Assembly: GCF_002288265.1 (NCBI RefSeq)
Contig: NZ_CP016778.1
Location: 1,116,001 to 1,180,000, forward strand
DNA length: 64,000 nucleotides
DNA from: Candidatus Planktophila versatilis
GTDB taxonomy: Bacteria > Actinomycetota > Actinomycetes > Nanopelagicales > Nanopelagicaceae
Reading direction: 5' to 3'
The number at the start of each line of letters is the position of its first letter. Positions within the stretch are counted from its first letter, which is position 1. Of this stretch, positions 46,083 through 55,562 are shown piece after piece. The position numbers were made by a program, and so were the translations under genes. The notes under the pieces were generated by a model. It saw only the letters and a list, made by a program, of their open reading frames with translations. It did not search any database and was not told where the DNA came from.

Positions 46083-47692
46083 TGATTGCCTACCTCCTGA
46101 TAACCCGTTGTCCAGTATCCAGTTTGATCAAGTTGTTGCACAATACGCTTTCGCCATTGATCGCTTGTTTCTGGGAAATCTTCCCGCCAGTGTGAGCCAC
46201 GTGTCTCTTGGCGAATGAGTGCTGCTTTAAGAATAGCTTGCGCTAATTGAAAGAGGTTGGTTGTCTCCCACGCCTCTACACACGGCTGCGCGCTAGTTCT
46301 ATCTTCAATACGTGTGAGATCTGAACTTGTGCGCACTAATGAATCCGAGGAGCGCAATACCCCCGCTCCCCGGCTCATGCTCACCTGAATATCGTGACGT
46401 ACTGATGGGTCAAGAAGTATGGCTCGTGAGACATTTTCTACCGGCTCAGTAAATTCAGGAAGGTTCGCTGCAATATCTGATGCGATACGCGCACTGAAAA
46501 CAAGGCCCTCGAGTAAGGAATTAGATGCAAGTCGATTGGCTCCATGCACTCCAGAACATGCTGTTTCACCGCACGCATAGAGACCATTGACACTCGTCCT
46601 GCCATTGAGATCCACGCGTACGCCACCGGATGCATAGTGAGAAGCCGGTGCCACCGGAATTAACTCTGTGAGTGGATTTATTCCATGTGCAATACAGGAT
46701 GCATAAATGGTTGGAAATCTCTTCTCAAATCCTTCCAGGTGGCGCACATCAAGCCACACATGCTGTGCATGATTCTTATTCATTACTCGCATAATTGAAA
46801 TTGCCACAACATCGCGTGGCGCTAGCTCAGCAAGTGGATGAATCTCTTTCATAAATCTATTCCCTTGGTCATCAAGGAGATAGGCACCTTCACCTCGTAC
46901 TGCTTCGCTAATCAAAGGTTGCTGGCCTTCGGAGTTATTTCCTAGCCATAAAACGGTGGGGTGGAATTGAATAAATTCCACATCAGCAACTTTGGCACCG
47001 GCGCGAAGTGCTAGGGCAACGCCATCTCCAGTTGAAACAGAAGGGTTGGTAGTTTGAGCAAAGACTTGTCCTAATCCACCGGTTGCCAAGACAACAGCCT
47101 TAGCAATTGCGCGACCAACTCCATCGCGACTACCAGCACCAATCACGTGCAAAGTCACGCCGCAGATATCTCCAATATCGTTTTTAAGCGCGTCTAAAAC
47201 AAGTGCGTTCTCAACAACCTCGATTTCAGGATCGTTGTGAACAGCTGCAAGCAGGGCGCGTGAAACTTCAGCTCCGGTTGCATCACCCCCTGCATGGATA
47301 ATTCGATTACGTAAATGTCCGCCTTCGCGAGTAAGTGCGATCTCACCACTTGCCTCTTTATCAAAAATAGCGCCACGTTCAATAAGTTTTCGTACCGCCT
47401 CCGGTCCTTCTGTGACTAATACTCGAACAGCATCGACATCACATAGCCCAGCACCAGCAACTAAAGTGTCTTTTTCGTGCGCTTCAGGTGAATCACCATC
47501 ACCAAGGGCAGCAGCAATTCCACCTTGTGCCCACTTTGTCGAACCTTCATCAACGCTTGCTTTCGTAACAAGTAGAACGGATAAACCAAATGTTCGACAT
47601 TGCAACGCCGTAGTTAGGCCAGCGATACCAGAGCCAACGACTATGACATCGGCTTGCGCAGTCCAGCCAGGTGCGGGGGCTACTAATCTCAT
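46079..47692 (-). CDS. nadB: L-aspartate oxidase
   Basis: 537 aa FAD flavoprotein that oxidises aspartate to iminoaspartate. The N-terminal FAD motif is VIVVGSGIAGLTTALQC. Next come STKWAQGGIAAALGDGDS, the active-site segment VEFIQFHPTVLW, and YACGETACSGVHGANRLASNS. The C-terminal 130 residues form the helical domain seen in succinate-dehydrogenase-type flavoproteins. It overlaps both panC and nadC by ATGA junctions, so panC-nadB-nadC-coaX reads as one unit. Confidence 0.96.
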   Translation of the reverse strand: MRLVAPAPGWTAQADVIVVGSGIAGLTTALQCRTFGLSVLLVTKASVDEGSTKWAQGGIAAALGDGDSPEAHEKDTLVAGAGLCDVDAVRVLVTEGPEAVRKLIERGAIFDKEASGEIALTREGGHLRNRIIHAGGDATGAEVSRALLAAVHNDPEIEVVENALVLDALKNDIGDICGVTLHVIGAGSRDGVGRAIAKAVVLATGGLGQVFAQTTNPSVSTGDGVALALRAGAKVADVEFIQFHPTVLWLGNNSEGQQPLISEAVRGEGAYLLDDQGNRFMKEIHPLAELAPRDVVAISIMRVMNKNHAQHVWLDVRHLEGFEKRFPTIYASCIAHGINPLTELIPVAPASHYASGGVRVDLNGRTSVNGLYACGETACSGVHGANRLASNSLLEGLVFSARIASDIAANLPEFTEPVENVSRAILLDPSVRHDIQVSMSRGAGVLRSSDSLVRTSSDLTRIEDRTSAQPCVEAWETTNLFQLAQAILKAALIRQETRGSHWREDFPETSDQWRKRIVQQLDQTGYWTTGYQEVGNQ

Positions 47693-48459
47693 GAGCGCTG
47701 CACCATCTGCCTATTGTCAATCAAACGGACCCCATTTATCCACCCGGCAACAATTGCACGAGTGTGTGCTGTATCTCCACCTGCTGGGAGAAAGCTTTCT
47801 TCATCGATGAAATCGGCGTAATCAACGGTAAGAAGTGGCTGTGATGCCAGAGCTTTACGTAATTCACTCTCAGTCTCAGATGCAAATAGGGCTTGTGAGA
47901 TCACTGCCGCTGCTGCTCTGCCTTCGGGGGTTAATCGGATATTTCGGGATGACATCGCCAAGCCATCAGCTTCACGAATAATGGGTGCTCTAATGATTTT
48001 TACATCACCCGCAATCTCCTCAACAAGCTTTAGTTGTTGAAAATCTTTCTCGCCAAATATTGCGGTACTTGGTTTGAGTAAATCAAAAAATCTACGAACT
48101 ACGGTGACCACACCATCGAAGTGCCCTGGTCTTGATTTACCTTCATAGAGATGTGAAATTGGACCAGCGGTAAGAACAGGGTGATCTTTCGGATAAATAT
48201 CTGCGTGCGGCGGTAACCACACATGTGTCACACCGTGCATTGCAGCCAATTCAATATCAGCATCTGGAGTTCTTGGGTACTTTGCTAAATCTTCCGTATT
48301 CTCAAATTGCAGTGGGTTCACAAAAATACTAACCACCACGTTCTCGCTGTGCTCTTTAGCAATAGACATTAGTGAAGCATGTCCTGCATGAAGTGCGCCC
48401 ATCGTGGGAACAAATGCGCAGCCTGAAGGAAGTTGGCCAACATCTGTTACTACTTTCAT
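47689..48459 (-). CDS. panC: Pantothenate synthetase
   Basis: 256 aa ligase joining pantoate and beta-alanine. The nucleotidyl-transferase signature is FVPTMGALHAGHASLM, with the second motif IFGEKDFQQL and the KMSKS-like LAMSSRNIRL. It is slightly shorter than the usual 280 aa, mostly at the N-terminus, but all active-site motifs are intact. AAGGA lies about 10 nt before the ATG. panB and panD are not found next to it. Confidence 0.95.
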   Translation of the reverse strand: MKVVTDVGQLPSGCAFVPTMGALHAGHASLMSIAKEHSENVVVSIFVNPLQFENTEDLAKYPRTPDADIELAAMHGVTHVWLPPHADIYPKDHPVLTAGPISHLYEGKSRPGHFDGVVTVVRRFFDLLKPSTAIFGEKDFQQLKLVEEIAGDVKIIRAPIIREADGLAMSSRNIRLTPEGRAAAAVISQALFASETESELRKALASQPLLTVDYADFIDEESFLPAGGDTAHTRAIVAGWINGVRLIDNRQMVQRS

Positions 48460-48498
48460 GGCTCCAGTCCTTTCAGGTACCGGGCAGGCAGTGAGTTA

Positions 48499-48527
48499 AG
48501 TCTAAAGCGTTATGGCAATTGCTCCAA
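48499..48527 (-). promoter_or_regulatory. Predicted panC promoter
   Basis: On the minus strand a TTGGAG (48522-48527) and a TAGACT (48499-48504) are separated by exactly 17 nt, a normal sigma-70-like layout. It lies across the 3' end of folK and leads to panC with a leader of roughly 30 nt. Confidence 0.45.
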
Positions 48528-48956
48528 AAGGTGAGAGATCTTCCCGTGGGTGAGCAAAATTGCATCGGGTTCAATCTCACTCCAAGGTTGTAATACAAAG
48601 CGTCTTTCATGTGCCCGTGGATGTGGAAGTTCTAACTCTTCGGCGCTGCTGAGCAGACTGCCATATTGAATGAGATCTAGATCAATAGTTCTGGGGCCCC
48701 ATCGCTCCTGGCGCTCTCGGCCAAGAGTTTTTTCAATGCCATGTAAGAGTGAGAGTAGATCTGTCGCAGGTAATTCACTTTCTAGAATACAGACTGCATT
48801 AATGTAGTCGGGTTGCTCTGGACCCCCCACAGGTTTAGTGGTGTGCAAGGAAGAGACGGCAATAACTTCGGTTGCAGCTCGCAACATAGTCAGCGCTAAC
48901 TCAATCTGTTCGCGGGGATTACCAATATTGGCACCGAGTGCAACGACTGCTTTCAT
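48510..48956 (-). CDS. folK: 6-Hydroxymethyl-7,8-dihydropterin pyrophosphokinase
   Basis: 148 aa. Family motifs: VVALGANIGNPREQI at the N-terminus, TKPVGGPEQPDYINAV, and the catalytic WGPRTIDLDLI with its two Mg-binding aspartates, then LPHPRAHERRFVL. It is the last gene of the folE-folP-folB-folK block and overlaps folB by four bases. It pyrophosphorylates the pterin that FolP then couples with p-aminobenzoate. Confidence 0.96.
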   Translation of the reverse strand: MKAVVALGANIGNPREQIELALTMLRAATEVIAVSSLHTTKPVGGPEQPDYINAVCILESELPATDLLSLLHGIEKTLGRERQERWGPRTIDLDLIQYGSLLSSAEELELPHPRAHERRFVLQPWSEIEPDAILLTHGKISHLLEQLP

Positions 48957-49309
48957 CGCGAGATCGTTACTGCGATATCTGCAACCTCTGCCGAAACAGG
49001 CGCTTTAGGCTTATGCACGGTTACGCTCACGCGTTCAATCTGCTGATGAGATGCCTTAATTCGATCTGCAATTCTTCCAGCGAGTTTTTCAATCAATTGC
49101 ACTCGAGCGCCAGTAATTTCTTCCACTACAAGATCAGCGAGAGCACCGTAATCGATGGTGTCTTCTAAATTATCTGAGGTGCTCGCTTTTGATAAATCTA
49201 AGGCAATCTCGAGATCAACGTAGAAATCTTGTCCATTTTTTGCTTCATGGTCAAAGACTCCGTGATAGCCAAACCCTTGAATGCCCTTAATTGAAATTAC
49301 ATCACTCAT
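48953..49309 (-). CDS. folB: Dihydroneopterin aldolase
   Basis: 118 aa, small tetramer-forming aldolase. Signature segments are IKGIQGFGYHGVFDHE (active-site region), DTIDYGALADLV, and the C-terminal VTVHKPKAPVSAEV. Size is exactly that of the family. Four-base overlaps join it to folP upstream and folK downstream. Confidence 0.96.
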   Translation of the reverse strand: MSDVISIKGIQGFGYHGVFDHEAKNGQDFYVDLEIALDLSKASTSDNLEDTIDYGALADLVVEEITGARVQLIEKLAGRIADRIKASHQQIERVSVTVHKPKAPVSAEVADIAVTISR

Positions 49310-50061
49310 GCGCTGATCGCATCCTTATTCACCTTCACACCGTGAACTCTAACTGCCCAAATACCTTTACCCACAAGTGATTGCGTAACTGCAACGGTGG
49401 CTTCTTCACGCGCATCTGGAGTGTCACCGCCAAGGAACCTCTTACGAGAATGCCCAATAAGAACTGGATATCCCAGGGCAATGAATTCATCGATGCGATT
49501 TAATATCTCCCAGTTATGTTCGGCATCTTTTGCAAAACCAATACCTGGATCAAGAATAATGTTCTCACGCTTAATGCCAGCAGCGAGTGCCTTATCTAGT
49601 TGCAGCGTTACTTCCTCGATTACCTCACTGACCACATCACCATAGATAGCCTTTGAATTCATATCTGCTGAATGACCTCGCCAATGCATCAGCGTGTATT
49701 TACAATCCAATTCGGCAACTGTTGCAAACATATCTGGATCTGCTGCCCCGCCACTGACATCATTAACAATGCTCGCACCTGCCTGCACAGCCAATCGCGC
49801 AGTCTCTGCTCGCATGGTGTCAATGCTCAGAGTGACGCCATTGCCAGCAAGGCCTTCAATGACGGGAATCACGCGCGCTTGTTCTTCCTGAGCCGATATT
49901 CGTTCGGCACCTGGCCGTGTAGATTCTCCGCCGATATCGATGATGTCGACACCTTCTTCGATCATCTCTAAGCCACGGGTGATTGCAATGTGTGTCTCAA
50001 AATTTACTCCACCATCGGCAAAGGAATCCGGTGTGACATTGAGAATTCCCATCACAAGCAT
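49306..50061 (-). CDS. folP: Dihydropteroate synthase
   Basis: 251 aa TIM-barrel enzyme, the sulfonamide target. Motifs: MGILNVTPDSFADGG, GGESTRPGA, LSIDTMRAETA, SIVNDVSGG, ILDPGIGFAK and VLIGHSRKRFLGG. The start MLVMGILNVTPDSF leaves almost nothing before the first strand, a compact form seen elsewhere in actinobacteria. It follows folE by 6 nt. Confidence 0.96.
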   Translation of the reverse strand: MLVMGILNVTPDSFADGGVNFETHIAITRGLEMIEEGVDIIDIGGESTRPGAERISAQEEQARVIPVIEGLAGNGVTLSIDTMRAETARLAVQAGASIVNDVSGGAADPDMFATVAELDCKYTLMHWRGHSADMNSKAIYGDVVSEVIEEVTLQLDKALAAGIKRENIILDPGIGFAKDAEHNWEILNRIDEFIALGYPVLIGHSRKRFLGGDTPDAREEATVAVTQSLVGKGIWAVRVHGVKVNKDAISA

Positions 50062-50067
50062 TGAGAT

Positions 50068-50679
50068 TTATCGATTCGTAATAAGACTAATTGCTTCAGC
50101 GCGAGTTGTTGGATCGCGTAGAACTCCGCGCACAGCTGATGTCGTTGTTCGTGCTTGAGACTTACGCACCCCACGCATTGACATACATAGGTGCTCGCAA
50201 TCAATAATCACAATTACGCCCATTGGCTTAAGGATCTCAACGAGTGCGTCGGCAATCTGGGTTGTTAATCGCTCCTGCACTTGTGGTCTATGTGCAAAGA
50301 GATCTACTAATCGTGCAACTTTAGAGAGCCCAGTAATTTTCCCACTGGGGATATATCCAACGTGGGCAACACCATGAAATGGAGTGAGGTGGTGCTCGCA
50401 ATGAGAAAATACCTCGATATCGCGAATGATGACTAACTCTTCATGTCCAATATCAAAAGTTGTTGTTAATACATCTTCTGGCTTCTGCCAAAGTCCCTCA
50501 AAGTTTTCGGCAAATGCACGAGCAACGCGTGCTGGTGTGTCTTTTAAGCCTTCACGATCGGGATCTTCACCAAGGGCCAATAAGAGTTCGCGGACAGCCT
50601 TTTCCGCGCGCTCATGATCATATGGATGCGATGCGCCTCCATCATGTGGCCCCATTGATACTGAAGAAATATCACTCAC
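50068..50679 (-). CDS. folE: GTP cyclohydrolase I
   Basis: 203 aa zinc enzyme for the first step of folate synthesis. It has the zinc ligands and active site in [13 protein letters not shown] and [11 protein letters not shown], and the GTP-binding [16 protein letters not shown]. The FolE type is the classical FolE1. It overlaps the ftsH stop by ATGA and starts the folate block. Confidence 0.97.
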   Translation of the reverse strand: MSDISSVSMGPHDGGASHPYDHERAEKAVRELLLALGEDPDREGLKDTPARVARAFAENFEGLWQKPEDVLTTTFDIGHEELVIIRDIEVFSHCEHHLTPFHGVAHVGYIPSGKITGLSKVARLVDLFAHRPQVQERLTTQIADALVEILKPMGVIVIIDCEHLCMSMRGVRKSQARTTTSAVRGVLRDPTTRAEAISLITNR

Positions 50680-52745
50680 TCGGAAGTTGCTTTCTTCACG
50701 CGCCGTGCTTTTTTCGATGCATCAGGTGTTGCGGTGATGATGCGCTCTGGAATATCAACCGGTGGAGTAGCTGAAGGTGTGCGTGTTTCTGATCCTGTCC
50801 ATGCCGGACGATTAGGCCATGACCTCACCTTGGCAAATATCTGCGCAATCTCTTCTTTATTGAGCGTTTCAATCTCAAGAAGTTTAATTACCATTTCATC
50901 AAGAATGGTTCTATTTGCTTCAAGAATGTCATAAGCCTCTTGGTGGGCAGTTTCAATTAATTTACGGATTTCAGCATCGACTACTGCAGCAACGTTCTCT
51001 GAATAATCTCGTTGATGTCCATAGTCACGGCCCATAAATGGTTCTGATGCATCGGTTCCTAATTTAATTGCGCCAATTGCCTCAGTCATTCCATATTGGG
51101 TCACCATTGCGCGAGCAAGCGCGGTTGCCTTTTCAATGTCATTTGAGGCACCAGTGGATGGGTCATGGAAGATAAGTTCTTCGGCGGCGCGACCACCCAG
51201 TGAATACGCCAACTGATCAAGAAGTTGGTTACGTGTAGTTGAGTATCTATCTTCATCAGGTAACACCATGGTGTAACCAAGTGCTCGCCCGCGCGGCATG
51301 ATAGTTATTTTATGAACTGGATCAGTATGCGGAAGAGCATGCGCAACAAGTGCGTGACCTGCTTCGTGATATGCAGTAACGCGACGTTCCTCTTCAGACA
51401 TCAACCGTGACTTGCGCTGTGGTCCAGCCATGACGCGATCAATGGCCTCATCTATCTGCGTATTACCAATTGTCTTTTGGCCTTCACGCGCAGATAGCAA
51501 CGCTGCTTCATTAAGCACATTTGCTAGATCGGCTCCAGTGAATCCTGGTGTTCTGCGGGCATATGCAACGAGTTCAACTTCCTTTGAAATTGGTTTGTTC
51601 TTTGCATGCACTTTCAGAATATCTCCCCGGCCCTTGAGATCTGGGCGCTCGACTGGAATCTGACGATCAAAACGCCCTGGACGAAGAAGTGCTGGATCAA
51701 GAACATCTGGACGGTTTGTGGCAGCAATGAGAATCACTTGGCCATTAGCTTCAAAGCCATCCATCTCAACGAGAAGTTGATTGAGAGTTTGTTCGCGTTC
51801 ATCATGGCCGCCACCCATACCGGCACCACGCTGGCGTCCAACTGCATCGATTTCATCTACGAAAACTATCGCGGGTGCATTCGCCTTCGCTTGGTTGAAC
51901 AAATCGCGAACTCGGGCGGCGCCAACTCCCACAAACATTTCTACAAAGTCAGAGCCAGAAATTGAATAGAAAGGAACTTTTGCTTCACCGGCAACGGCGC
52001 GAGCAAGAAGAGTCTTTCCTGTTCCTGGCGGGCCGTAGAGAAGTACTCCCTTAGGAATCTTGGCACCGAGTAGCGCGTACTTAGCTGGGTCTGCCAGGAA
52101 ATCTTTTATTTCTTCTAGTTCAGCGATTGCTTCATCAGCACCTGCAACATCATCAAATGTATTCTGCGGTACATCGTTATCTTGCAGCTTTGCCCGTGAT
52201 TTACCAAAGGAAAATACTCTATTTCCACCTTGTGCTTGGCTCATCAACAGGAAGAAGAGCAGACCGATAATAAGTATTGGACCGAAGCTAAAGAGAATAG
52301 TCGTTAGTACTGATGTCTTTGGAACATCTACCGTCCAGCCTTTTATTGGCGGATTAGCTGTGAGTTCATCGATAAGTGTGGGTTCTTGGCGCGCAATGTA
52401 AGAAGCTTCAACTTTTGTTGCACCTTTAATTGTCTTTCCGTTACTTAATATCAGGCGAATCTTCTGACTCTTATCAATCAGTACAGCTGACTCAACTTCA
52501 GATTGTGAGATGGCAGCAATTGCTTGTGAAGTCTTAATCTCGGTATATCTATTTGAGGCGCTGGAGATTTGCCCAAAAATGGTTACTCCAATAATTGCGA
52601 CGATAATCCAAAAGAGTGGTCCTCGGAAAAGTTTCTGTGCACGTGTCTGCGGCGTCGCTTTCACATTCTTTTTCGCAGCGCTTTTCTCTTTGGACTTTTT
52701 GAATTTATCCAATGGAGACTTAGTTTGGGGTGCTTGGGAAGACAT
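50676..52745 (-). CDS. ftsH: ATP-dependent zinc metalloprotease FtsH
   Basis: 689 aa membrane AAA protease. Two membrane helices (about 43-62 and 147-168) flank a small outer domain. The AAA module has Walker A GPPGTGKT (238-245), [15 protein letters not shown] and RPGRFDRQI. The protease part carries the zinc motif [10 protein letters not shown] near residue 460. The C-terminal tail is Pro/Thr-rich and basic (ending [12 protein letters not shown]). An AAGGAG lies 4 nt before the ATG. It follows hpt by 8 nt, the usual actinobacterial order. Confidence 0.97.
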   Translation of the reverse strand: MSSQAPQTKSPLDKFKKSKEKSAAKKNVKATPQTRAQKLFRGPLFWIIVAIIGVTIFGQISSASNRYTEIKTSQAIAAISQSEVESAVLIDKSQKIRLILSNGKTIKGATKVEASYIARQEPTLIDELTANPPIKGWTVDVPKTSVLTTILFSFGPILIIGLLFFLLMSQAQGGNRVFSFGKSRAKLQDNDVPQNTFDDVAGADEAIAELEEIKDFLADPAKYALLGAKIPKGVLLYGPPGTGKTLLARAVAGEAKVPFYSISGSDFVEMFVGVGAARVRDLFNQAKANAPAIVFVDEIDAVGRQRGAGMGGGHDEREQTLNQLLVEMDGFEANGQVILIAATNRPDVLDPALLRPGRFDRQIPVERPDLKGRGDILKVHAKNKPISKEVELVAYARRTPGFTGADLANVLNEAALLSAREGQKTIGNTQIDEAIDRVMAGPQRKSRLMSEEERRVTAYHEAGHALVAHALPHTDPVHKITIMPRGRALGYTMVLPDEDRYSTTRNQLLDQLAYSLGGRAAEELIFHDPSTGASNDIEKATALARAMVTQYGMTEAIGAIKLGTDASEPFMGRDYGHQRDYSENVAAVVDAEIRKLIETAHQEAYDILEANRTILDEMVIKLLEIETLNKEEIAQIFAKVRSWPNRPAWTGSETRTPSATPPVDIPERIITATPDASKKARRVKKATSE

Positions 52746-52753
52746 GGAGCTCC

Positions 52754-53305
52754 TTATGAGTACATGTGCTTGGCAAGCACACCGATAAATGAAAGGTTGC
52801 GATACTTCTCATTGAAGTCGAGTCCATATCCGACAACGAACTCTGTCGGAATATCAAAGCCGACGTATTTAACGTTAACGTCGACTTTGGCAGCTTCAGG
52901 CTTGCGGAGAATTGCCAGAATTTCAACGGATGCCGCGCCGCGAGAAAGTAAGTTTGATTTGAGCCATGAGAGCGTCAGACCTGAATCAACAATGTCTTCC
53001 ACAATCAGCACATGGCGACCAGTGATATCCCGATCTAAATCTTTAAGGATTCGAACTACGCCACTTGATTTTGTACCGGAGCCGTAGGAAGAAACAGCCA
53101 TCCAGTCCATTTCAATATGTGTTTTCATTGCACGAGTGAGGTCTGCCATCGCCATGATCGCACCTTTAAGAACTCCGACAAGTAGAACTTGTTTGTCTTT
53201 GTAATCGGCATCAACGAGCGCTGCAAGTTCTTTAATCTTTGCAGCCAGTTCTGCTTCCGTTGCAATAACTTTTTCAACATCTGTGCCGACTGCTGCGAGA
53301 TCCAC
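52754..53305 (-). CDS. hpt: Hypoxanthine phosphoribosyltransferase
   Basis: 183 aa purine-salvage enzyme. The PRPP-binding signature is VLIVEDIVDSGLTLSWL, and VLLVGVLKGAIMAMADL and the C-terminal FVVGYGLDFNEKYRNL are also typical. Start is GTG at 53305, with an AAGGAG Shine-Dalgarno 8 nt before it. Order tilS-hpt-ftsH-folE is conserved in actinobacteria and in Bacillus, where TilS and Hpt also affect ftsH expression. Confidence 0.95.
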   Translation of the reverse strand: MDLAAVGTDVEKVIATEAELAAKIKELAALVDADYKDKQVLLVGVLKGAIMAMADLTRAMKTHIEMDWMAVSSYGSGTKSSGVVRILKDLDRDITGRHVLIVEDIVDSGLTLSWLKSNLLSRGAASVEILAILRKPEAAKVDVNVKYVGFDIPTEFVVGYGLDFNEKYRNLSFIGVLAKHMYS

Positions 53306-53336
53306 CGGGTGTGCTCCTTATGTGTTCGAATCGAAC

Positions 53337-54296
53337 TTACTGGTTTGAGAGCGAAAGTCTGCCCGAAATTCGCTCAACCTTCACACCACCCGGCAGGCTC
53401 ACCAGCCCCTGACCGTGCCAAGAAGTGACCAGCGCCTCAACTGCCCCGACATGGTCAGCTGAAATTGAGCCTGAAGGTGCACCCGCTGCATAGATTGCGC
53501 TGCGCAGGATGCGAGTTCTGATCGCTCGAGGCAAAAGCTCAAGGGCTGAGCAATCCAAATCTTTGAGGTTATGACTTGAAATTTCAGCGCTGGCAATTGC
53601 ATCCAGGGCATCGGCATCATCTCGAAGTAAAGCAGCACTGCGGGCCAGAGCTGCTGCAATTCCAGGGCCAATCTGTTCTTCCATTACCGGCAGAACTTCA
53701 CGGCGAACTCTCACTCTAGAAAACTCATGGTTTTCGTTATGAGGATCATTCCAAAATTCGACACCTGCTTCCGTGCAGGCTTCTTCGGTCTGCGTGCGAG
53801 TAAGTGAGAGAAGTGGCCTCAGATAAATTCCATTTTCAATTGCCATCCCGGAAAGTGAACGAGTTCCTGAACCACGAGCCAATCCGAGTAGAACGCTTTC
53901 GGCCTGATCATCTCGGGTGTGCCCCAGTAACACCCTGACCGCTTTTTTTTCTCCCGCAATTCTTTGTAGCGCTTCGTATCGAGCACTTCGCGCGCCAGCT
54001 TCTAATCCAGATTCAAGTGAGACATTTACTTTGGCAACCACCACATCTTGAAAGCCCATTGCTCTCAATTGTTTTTCGACTTTCGCTGCCTGGTCAGCTG
54101 ATTTCTCTTGCAATTGATGATCGATAGTGACTGCAACGGCCTTGATTGCTAGCGGGGCGCATTCAACAAGTGTTGCTTGGGCTAGAGCGAGTGAATCTGC
54201 TCCCCCAGAAACTGCAACAAGAATGCAGTCGCCAGCTTCACATCTTTCGAGTTGCTCTCTTACCGCGTTACGAATTGCAACTGATGCCTGCGCCAT
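53337..54296 (-). CDS. tilS: tRNA(Ile)-lysidine synthase
   Basis: 319 aa PP-loop ATPase that converts the wobble cytidine of tRNA-Ile(CAU) to lysidine. The PP-loop is LVAVSGGADSLALAQ (motif 30-35), followed by LLGHTRDDQAESVLLGL and the LRPLLSLTR segment. It is the short form, without the large C-terminal extension of the E. coli enzyme, as usual in actinobacteria. Its predicted -10 overlaps the stop codon of the upstream wall-hydrolase gene. Confidence 0.95.
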   Translation of the reverse strand: MAQASVAIRNAVREQLERCEAGDCILVAVSGGADSLALAQATLVECAPLAIKAVAVTIDHQLQEKSADQAAKVEKQLRAMGFQDVVVAKVNVSLESGLEAGARSARYEALQRIAGEKKAVRVLLGHTRDDQAESVLLGLARGSGTRSLSGMAIENGIYLRPLLSLTRTQTEEACTEAGVEFWNDPHNENHEFSRVRVRREVLPVMEEQIGPGIAAALARSAALLRDDADALDAIASAEISSHNLKDLDCSALELLPRAIRTRILRSAIYAAGAPSGSISADHVGAVEALVTSWHGQGLVSLPGGVKVERISGRLSLSNQ

Positions 54297-54302
54297 GGGT
54301 CT

Positions 54303-54308
54303 AGGTTA
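54303..54308 (-). promoter_or_regulatory. Predicted -10 hexamer of tilS, overlapping an upstream stop codon
   Basis: TAACCT on the minus strand, 6 nt before the tilS ATG. Its first three bases are the TAA stop of the NlpC/P60 gene. Confidence 0.45.
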
Positions 54309-55508
54309 GACCCGACCACCAAATGGCATAAGTCCCTTTACGCTATAAATATTTGAATAGAGCAGGCCTTTGCCCTTGGAATTCGCTTCCCACATCATGC
54401 CGCCACCTGCATAAATTGTGATGTGGTGAATTGTTGAGATGGTTCCTTTATATGAGTAAAAGAGAAGATCACCCGGTACCAACTCGTTGAGAGACACATG
54501 CTTTGTATAACCTGAATAGAGCGCTGAGTTAAGGCGATCCCAGTTAGGCCATCCAAGGCCAGCAGATTTGTAAGCTGCATAAACCAACCCGGAACAGTCG
54601 AATGAGTTAGGACCCTCTGAACCCCAAATATATGGTTTGCGCGCGAGGACCTGCTTCTTTGCAAATGCAACTGCAGCTGCACGTTGTGCTTCAGTGGTGC
54701 GAATGGTTGATCTTCCTTTAAATCCTATATCTGGCCAAACTTTTGCTTGGTTGATGGTGTTCGCTGCAGTTCCTGCCTGGCTCTCTTCCAGGAGAGCGAG
54801 CTGTCGCTGTTGTTCAAGTGTGATGCGAACATTTCGTGCAGTAGCAAGTTCTTTAATCAACTTATCTTGCACTGCGCGAAGTTTATCTACCTCTTTTTGT
54901 TGCAGTGCTTGTGCATCATCGGCAACTTTCTTAGCTGCGGCAACTTTTGCAGTTGCTACCTCTTGCACTGCTTTCGCCTCTTCCGCTTTTTTCTTGGCCG
55001 CACGAGCAACAATCTCTGCTTCTTTATATCTATCTAACGCAGTGCTGTTTTGTGCACCTAAGGTATTTAGTGTTGAAAGTTGATCAATCAGATCTTGTGG
55101 GCCGTTTGCACTGAGCAGTGGTTCGATATCACTCATCGCACCACCAAGCATGTAAGCATCAACTGCTAACTTGCCAATCACGCGATGTGCTTCTTGCACT
55201 GCTGCTGCAGTCTCAGCTGCATACTTGGCGGCAGCAACTGCTTGCGCGGTAGCGATATTCAGCTCATTCTGCGCCTTGAGATAGAGAGCTCGCGCAACAC
55301 TTGCCTTTGCCGTCAATTCTTTAAGAGTTGTATTTGCCGCCGCTAATTTCTTTGCTGCTGCATCGGCGATCGCCTTCTTCGCCGCTTCTGCTTTCTTGGC
55401 GGCTTCAATTTCGGCCAGAGTCGGCTTGGGTTTTGCCACAGCAGGTGTGGATGCCAAAGTCAGCCCGGCAATAATTGCAAGGCTAAGTAGGCGATTTCTG
55501 CGGCGCAT
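54306..55508 (-). CDS. Secreted NlpC/P60 peptidoglycan endopeptidase
   Basis: 400 aa. Signal peptide (to about AVA25), then a long Ala/Lys/Glu-rich coiled coil (about 30-240), then a C-terminal NlpC/P60 domain with catalytic Cys305 in NSFDCSGLVYAAY and His in STIHHITIYAGG. This is the RipA/cell-division-hydrolase architecture: the coiled coil may keep the enzyme inactive or link it to FtsEX-like partners. It probably cuts stem peptides during cell separation. A TATTCT hexamer 6 nt before the ATG predicts a leaderless message. Confidence 0.92.
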   Translation of the reverse strand: MRRRNRLLSLAIIAGLTLASTPAVAKPKPTLAEIEAAKKAEAAKKAIADAAAKKLAAANTTLKELTAKASVARALYLKAQNELNIATAQAVAAAKYAAETAAAVQEAHRVIGKLAVDAYMLGGAMSDIEPLLSANGPQDLIDQLSTLNTLGAQNSTALDRYKEAEIVARAAKKKAEEAKAVQEVATAKVAAAKKVADDAQALQQKEVDKLRAVQDKLIKELATARNVRITLEQQRQLALLEESQAGTAANTINQAKVWPDIGFKGRSTIRTTEAQRAAAVAFAKKQVLARKPYIWGSEGPNSFDCSGLVYAAYKSAGLGWPNWDRLNSALYSGYTKHVSLNELVPGDLLFYSYKGTISTIHHITIYAGGGMMWEANSKGKGLLYSNIYSVKGLMPFGGRV

Positions 55509-55514
55509 TGAAGA

Positions 55515-55520
55515 AGAATA
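55515..55520 (-). promoter_or_regulatory. Predicted -10 hexamer of the NlpC/P60 gene
   Basis: TATTCT on the minus strand, 6 nt before the ATG at 55508. Confidence 0.5.
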
Positions 55521-55562
55521 AATCAGAGACAGTTATTAGTTGGGGCTATTGGCCCTGTGTCG

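Noticed and set aside
45637-46218. A 193-codon plus-strand frame across nadC and nadB
   Set aside because: Antisense to two conserved enzymes, Ser/Arg/Pro-rich, with no recognisable domain.
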